Assembly: GCA_902386205.1 (NCBI GenBank)
Contig: CABMIH010000057.1
Span: 1 to 64,000, forward strand
Direction of reading: 5' to 3'
DNA length: 64,000 nucleotides
Origin: an uncultured archaeon
Lineage (GTDB): Archaea > Halobacteriota > Methanosarcinia > Methanosarcinales > Methanoperedenaceae
Below are positions 62,114 through 64,000 of the stretch, piece by piece. The translations under genes were made by a program, and so were the position numbers. The notes beneath the pieces are model-generated. The model ran no database searches and was not told the origin of the DNA. It worked only from the letters and a program-made list of their open reading frames with translations. Numbering within the stretch: the first letter of the stretch is position 1; each line of letters starts with the position of its first letter.

Positions 62114-62872
62114 ATGCAGACAGTAACATTAAAACCCAAAAAAGAAATAAAAATATCGGTTGAAGCTGAGAATATCTCACCCGATAGATTCGCAGGCAAA
62201 TCCGAAAGCGAGATAAAGGCCATAGAAACCTGGATGGGAAATCAGAGGACAACGCTTGGAGACCTTTTTTCCATCAATGTTGAAGGGTCAGGCGCTGCTG
62301 CGGACACTAAAATCGTTATGGAAGGCGATTTCTCGCGCATCAAGAGGATCGGTGAAGGTATGACGGGCGGGCTTATAATCATCAAAGGAAACGTTGACAT
62401 GCATCTTGGCGCCAAAATGAACGGCGGTAAAATTACCGTATCAGGAAACGCCGATTCCTGGGCAGGAAGGGAAATGAAAGGCGGCGAGATAATCATCGAA
62501 GGGGATGCAGGATATTACCTCGGAGGAGGAGCAAGGGGTGAGACATGCGGCATGCGCGGAGGAAAGATCACGGTTATGGGCAATGCCCTTGATTATGTTG
62601 GTGATCACATGTGCGGCGGCGAGATTGTCGTTAAGGGCAACGCGGGGATACTTCCCGGCCTGAGCAACAACGGCGGAAAGATCGTGATCGAGGGCAATAC
62701 CAGCAGGCCCGGAAGCGAGATGGCCAAAGGCACGATAATTGTCAACGGGACAGTAGAAGAAATGATGCCTGTTTTCAAGCTTGAAGGCAATGAAGCTGTG
62801 GACGGTGTCACTTACAGGAAATATACCGGCGATGTCATTATCTCAGGGAAAGGGCTGCTGTACGTCAAGTAA
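62114..62872 (+). CDS. fwdC: Formylmethanofuran dehydrogenase subunit C
   Basis: 252-residue right-handed beta-helix with repeated GxGxxxG turns: GGLIIIKGNVDMHLGAKMNGG, KITVSGNADSWAGREMKGG, IIIEGDAGYYLGGGARGETCGMRGG. It is the scaffold that contacts FwdA and FwdB. Closes the fwdDBAC operon; fwdE/F/G are not in the window. A similar fold is found in the protein at 31997-32962. Confidence 0.93.
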   Translation: MQTVTLKPKKEIKISVEAENISPDRFAGKSESEIKAIETWMGNQRTTLGDLFSINVEGSGAAADTKIVMEGDFSRIKRIGEGMTGGLIIIKGNVDMHLGAKMNGGKITVSGNADSWAGREMKGGEIIIEGDAGYYLGGGARGETCGMRGGKITVMGNALDYVGDHMCGGEIVVKGNAGILPGLSNNGGKIVIEGNTSRPGSEMAKGTIIVNGTVEEMMPVFKLEGNEAVDGVTYRKYTGDVIISGKGLLYVK

Positions 62873-62877
62873 TAAAA

Positions 62878-62896
62878 GGCAGGTTCAGGGCCTGCC
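62878..62896. terminator. Bidirectional hairpin terminator
   Basis: Stem GGCAGG / CCTGCC with a 7-base loop, followed by GCTTTTTTATT on the plus strand and by TTTTATTA on the minus strand. It separates fwdC from the convergent VTT gene. Confidence 0.7.
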
Positions 62897-62911
62897 GCTT
62901 TTTTATTGAAT

Positions 62912-63427
62912 TCAAAGATATCCGGCTGAGAATTTTCCAAGATAAGCCAGCAGGATATACCTTAACGTCCTTCCGATTATACAGGCTATAATAAATCTCC
63001 ACATTTTGATACCGATACTTCCTGCGGCCAGGCCTGCCACGTCAAATAACGGGTTCGGGATAAATGCAAGGATCCCGATAGCCAGCATATCATTTCTCTC
63101 GATCCAGTCTTTATAGTTTTTGAAATTCTTATGGATTAAATTTGAAGCACCCCGCCCGGCTACGTATCCTGTAATTTCTCCTATCCCTGAGCCAAGCCCG
63201 GCTGCGATCCCGACCAGGTAAGGATTCAATACCCTGCCCATGCTGACTACCAGTGCCCAGGAGGGGACCGGGATCAATACAGTGGCTGCGCCCAATAAAG
63301 AAATTATAAAGACTCCTAAATAGCCTAAAGTCGCGAACTTTTCAAGATAGCTGCTGGCATACAGGACAATTATAACAATAAAAATCGCAAAAAGAATTTG
63401 CAGCAGGCCTTTTACTTTTTCTTGCAT
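62912..63427 (-). CDS. VTT-domain (SNARE-associated/DedA-like) membrane protein
   Basis: 171 residues with about five hydrophobic helices. The core ISLLGAATVLIPVPSWALVV and GLGSGIGEITGYVAGRG is the VTT/YqaA fold, with FIPNPLFDVAGLAAG and RTLRYILLAYLG near the end. The family is involved in lipid scrambling or small-molecule transport; substrate unknown. Confidence 0.8.
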   Translation of the reverse strand: MQEKVKGLLQILFAIFIVIIVLYASSYLEKFATLGYLGVFIISLLGAATVLIPVPSWALVVSMGRVLNPYLVGIAAGLGSGIGEITGYVAGRGASNLIHKNFKNYKDWIERNDMLAIGILAFIPNPLFDVAGLAAGSIGIKMWRFIIACIIGRTLRYILLAYLGKFSAGYL

Positions 63428-63584
63428 AGCTAATAGAGTTTATTTCGCCGATATAAATGTTGACATTGTGATTGTGGCGAAAGTTAGCTGATTTTCATTG
63501 AAATTTGGAAGGGTCTTGAGGAAAAAACTTTAATTGCAAGGAAATGATAGTAATATATTAAATGGATGGCACATTTGAAAGTAT

Positions 63585-64000
63585 ATGATAAAATCCGGCG
63601 GCTCTTTTTTCTTTGGAGAAACTCGCTATACCATTGGCGCGATACTCTCAATCAATGGAAGAACATATATAGCCGCAGCTGCTCATATATTTCATAAGAC
63701 AGGGAACAGGGTACAGGTAAATGGCAGAGAAGGTATTATGAAGAGATTTCTGGAAGATTTTGATGTGGCGCTGATTGAACTTCCTTCTGGTTGTGAGGCT
63801 CATATCACTGAGCTTGGCAATGCGGTTGTAATGGAAGATGCCTTGCTCATAAATGAGCAACACAGCATAGCATGTCGGGTTATCCGCGCCGGTACCTCGC
63901 TTCTTTCTCTTCTTTTTCCCTGTTTTGACATGCCGCAGCCTGGGGACAGCGGGTCGCCCATCGAGCAGGAAGGAAAAGTCATAGGGCTTCTATCCTCAGT
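63585..64000 (+). CDS. Trypsin-like serine protease, N-terminal part (cut by window edge)
   Basis: An open frame from ATG 63585 to the right edge encodes 138 residues of a chymotrypsin-fold protease without a signal peptide. The catalytic triad is visible: His in IAAAAHIFH, Asp in EDFDVALIELP and Ser in QPGDSGSPI. The last segment EGKVIGLLSS begins the beta strand after the active site. SD is weak, so a leaderless transcript is likely. Substrate unknown; the C-terminus is outside the window. Confidence 0.75.
   Translation, partial: MIKSGGSFFFGETRYTIGAILSINGRTYIAAAAHIFHKTGNRVQVNGREGIMKRFLEDFDVALIELPSGCEAHITELGNAVVMEDALLINEQHSIACRVIRAGTSLLSLLFPCFDMPQPGDSGSPIEQEGKVIGLLSS

Overview
The window reads as chromosome of an anaerobic methane-cycling archaeon of the order Methanosarcinales. 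The best fit is an ANME-2d 'Ca. Methanoperedens'-like methanotroph; this is inferred from gene content, not from any search. Supporting genes are a complete fwdDBAC formylmethanofuran dehydrogenase operon, mfnF (methanofuran synthesis), mmp10 (McrA arginine methylation), archaeal fibrillarin, archaeosine TGT, XPD helicase and family-B polymerase. Beside them lie three futalosine-pathway menaquinone genes (mqnA, mqnB, mqnD), an 11-heme cytochrome c with a PGF-CTERM-like tail, a cupredoxin lipoprotein and a CooS-type CO dehydrogenase. Menaquinone plus multiheme cytochromes is the hallmark that separates Methanoperedens from ordinary methanogens.

Layout. 0-6.4 kb: edge of rtcB, a PIN-toxin relict, an M42 aminopeptidase, and the branched-chain amino acid set cimA-ilvB-ilvN-ilvC. 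6.4-12.7 kb: cupredoxin, radical-SAM activase, a coiled-coil protein with UbiB kinase, then an unusual KaiC-like/ParA-like/wHTH cluster and a 4-TM protein with an elaborate leader. 12.7-19.1 kb: mqnB-mqnD, purN-glyA-folD, a frameshifted membrane-protein relict, mmp10. 19.1-27.3 kb (mostly minus strand): proA-proB, a broken vapBC, engB, a LURP-one-like protein (plus strand), and the tetrapyrrole operon hemL-hemC-cobA-hemD. 27.4-34.8 kb: multiheme cytochrome, Toprim and DUF167 proteins, a tandem duplication of a tiny 2-TM gene, mqnA followed by a cupredoxin relict, FtsZ, a GXGXG protein behind a repeat-rich operator, fibrillarin, an isopropylmalate/isocitrate dehydrogenase. 35-46.8 kb: small membrane genes, HARP RNase P, a YHS-FrhB fusion, DUF5350, PAP2 phosphatase, mfnF, cooS with a short upstream ORF, tgtA, uvrC. 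47-50.8 kb: a signalling operon (wHTH, HTH-REC, Cache histidine kinase, substrate-binding protein with swapped lobes). 50.8-58 kb: DUF4143 ATPase, PolB, DUF89, XPD. 58-64 kb: an unknown regulated gene, fwdDBAC, a VTT membrane protein, and the start of a trypsin-like protease cut by the right edge.

The genes join C1 metabolism (Fwd, MfnF, Mmp10, CooS, GlyA/FolD), cofactor supply (tetrapyrroles for F430, B12 and heme; menaquinone) and electron-transfer proteins. Several short broken genes (two PIN toxins, one cupredoxin, one membrane protein) show ongoing gene loss. No rRNA, tRNA, CRISPR array, transposase or integrase was seen. Start sites were chosen from Shine-Dalgarno spacing and, where visible, TATA boxes.
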